Source: Saprospiraceae bacterium (GTDB lineage: Bacteria > Bacteroidota > Bacteroidia > Chitinophagales > Saprospiraceae). Taken from it: 5,260 nt of DNA. Numbering within the stretch: position 1 is the first letter of the stretch; each line of letters starts with the position of its first letter. The notes under the pieces were generated by a model. It saw only the letters and a program-made list of their open reading frames with translations. It searched no databases and was not told where the DNA came from. The stretch spans positions 1 through 5,260 of the forward strand of contig JAHDCE010000348.1 of the NCBI GenBank assembly GCA_020630045.1, read 5' to 3'. Position numbers and translations under genes: made by a program. This document shows positions 4,653 to 5,260 of this stretch, piece by piece.

Positions 4653-5260
4653 ATGAATCAAAGAAACTTTAGAGATATCTTTAGGTCTATTAGAAGGACT
4701 AAAAAAAGTGGTAAAATAGACTTTAAATCAAAATTTAATTTACCCTTAGAAGAGAAAGAAAAATACTTGAATATACTTGACCATGAACTTTTAATTACAT
4801 ATTGTGAAGTAGCTAATGGCTTTAATCTTAATTGGTTCTCTACCACTGATTCAAATATAGGTGGAAATATGCATTTTATGGAACTGAAGGATGTTCTGGC
4901 AAATCAAAAAGGTATATTATATGATGAAAACGATTTATTGCAAAATGATTTACTTGAATATTATAAGCCCTTTGATTTAATTTCAGAAACATTCAGTTGT
5001 GGTTTTTTGATTACTCCAGATTTTGTTAGCCAATCAATTTATTATCATGAAAGACCTGAACCAGAGTTATTTGATTTAGATATTGATTTTTTAGGTTATA
5101 TGGAAATGGCTTATGAAGCTAAAATTTATAACTATTGGCCTAAAGTTTTGTTAGATATAAAAAATGATTACGAAAGTCCTGAATCGAAGTCCTTTAAAGA
5201 AAATATGCCAAAGATATTTGAAGAGTTTAATTGGGATAAATTTGTAGAAAAATATGAATC
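4653..5260 (+). CDS. SMI1/KNR4 (SUKH)-like protein, 3' end beyond the window
   Basis: The frame is open for 202 codons and runs off the right edge. ATG 4653 is the start because an in-frame TAA lies six bases upstream (4647-4649). There is no signal peptide or membrane segment, so the product is probably cytoplasmic. A basic N-terminus (RSIRRTKKSGK, 11-21) is followed by a mostly acidic, aromatic-rich domain. The pattern LITYCEVANGFNLNWFS (47-63), then a GG turn and short strands (70-78), and a later FLGYMEMAYEAKIYN helix (146-160) resembles the SUKH fold. Many SUKH members neutralise polymorphic or contact-dependent toxins, often nucleases. No invariant catalytic motif exists to confirm this, and the match is by general pattern only. 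Base composition is strikingly low in G+C (13/60 and 16/60 in two lines counted). All six arginines use AGA or AGG, unlike the mixed usage in hisS. This suggests acquisition by transfer. No toxin gene is visible; it may lie to the right. Confidence 0.6.
   Translation, partial: MNQRNFRDIFRSIRRTKKSGKIDFKSKFNLPLEEKEKYLNILDHELLITYCEVANGFNLNWFSTTDSNIGGNMHFMELKDVLANQKGILYDENDLLQNDLLEYYKPFDLISETFSCGFLITPDFVSQSIYYHERPEPELFDLDIDFLGYMEMAYEAKIYNYWPKVLLDIKNDYESPESKSFKENMPKIFEEFNWDKFVEKYE

Noticed and set aside
4658..4846. Minus-strand 62-codon frame at the right end
   Set aside because: It is antisense to the longer plus-strand SUKH-like frame, and its apparent hydrophobicity comes from reverse reading of AT-rich DNA.
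1..5260. CRISPR arrays, tRNA or rRNA genes, insertion sequences, terminal inverted repeats
   Set aside because: No regularly spaced repeats, cloverleaf sequence, rRNA segment or transposase frame was seen in either strand.

Overview
The window looks like chromosomal DNA from a member of the Bacteroidota, probably a Cytophagia-like lineage. The HisRS and M15-peptidase sequences have the form familiar from that phylum. Start codons are not preceded by Shine-Dalgarno sequences. One gene has a well-formed Bacteroidota promoter (TTTG, 20 nt, TAATTTTG). Two genes begin with short lipoprotein signal peptides. The phylum call is an inference from protein and promoter style; no marker gene search was possible.

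Layout, left to right. Positions 1-102 are a short upstream region with a perfect palindrome. hisS (histidyl-tRNA synthetase) lies on + at 103-1446. It converges on a LOG-family nucleotide phosphoribohydrolase gene on - (1573-2286). Between them is a GC-rich terminator whose T-tract serves the LOG gene. The LOG gene has a clear promoter just upstream. A second minus-strand unit follows, read right to left: a lipoprotein D-Ala-D-Ala dipeptidase of the VanX/DdpX type (3587-4297), then a 56-nt gap, then a lipoprotein VanY-type peptidase (2502-3530). The VanY-type gene carries an in-frame TAG at codon 52, inside the proline-rich linker between the lipoprotein anchor and an otherwise intact catalytic domain.

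The stretch 4298-4652 separates this unit from the right-hand gene. It holds a possible 33-codon ORF ending right at a strong hairpin terminator, then AT-rich DNA with direct repeats and a 14-nt palindrome. The last gene (+, 4653 to beyond the window edge) is far more AT-rich, uses only AGA/AGG for arginine, and resembles the SMI1/KNR4 (SUKH) superfamily, many members of which are immunity proteins. It looks horizontally acquired and may be the edge of an accessory or toxin-immunity region outside this window.

Functionally, hisS and the LOG gene are housekeeping. The VanX-like and VanY-like lipoproteins would act on D-Ala-D-Ala-containing peptides in the cell envelope (cell-wall turnover or D-Ala salvage). 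No vanH, vanA, vanR or vanS gene is present, so nothing supports glycopeptide resistance. I found no clear previously undescribed system. The observations most worth following are the nonsense codon in the VanY-type gene, the small ORF/terminator pair at 4312-4448, and the foreign-looking SUKH-like gene.
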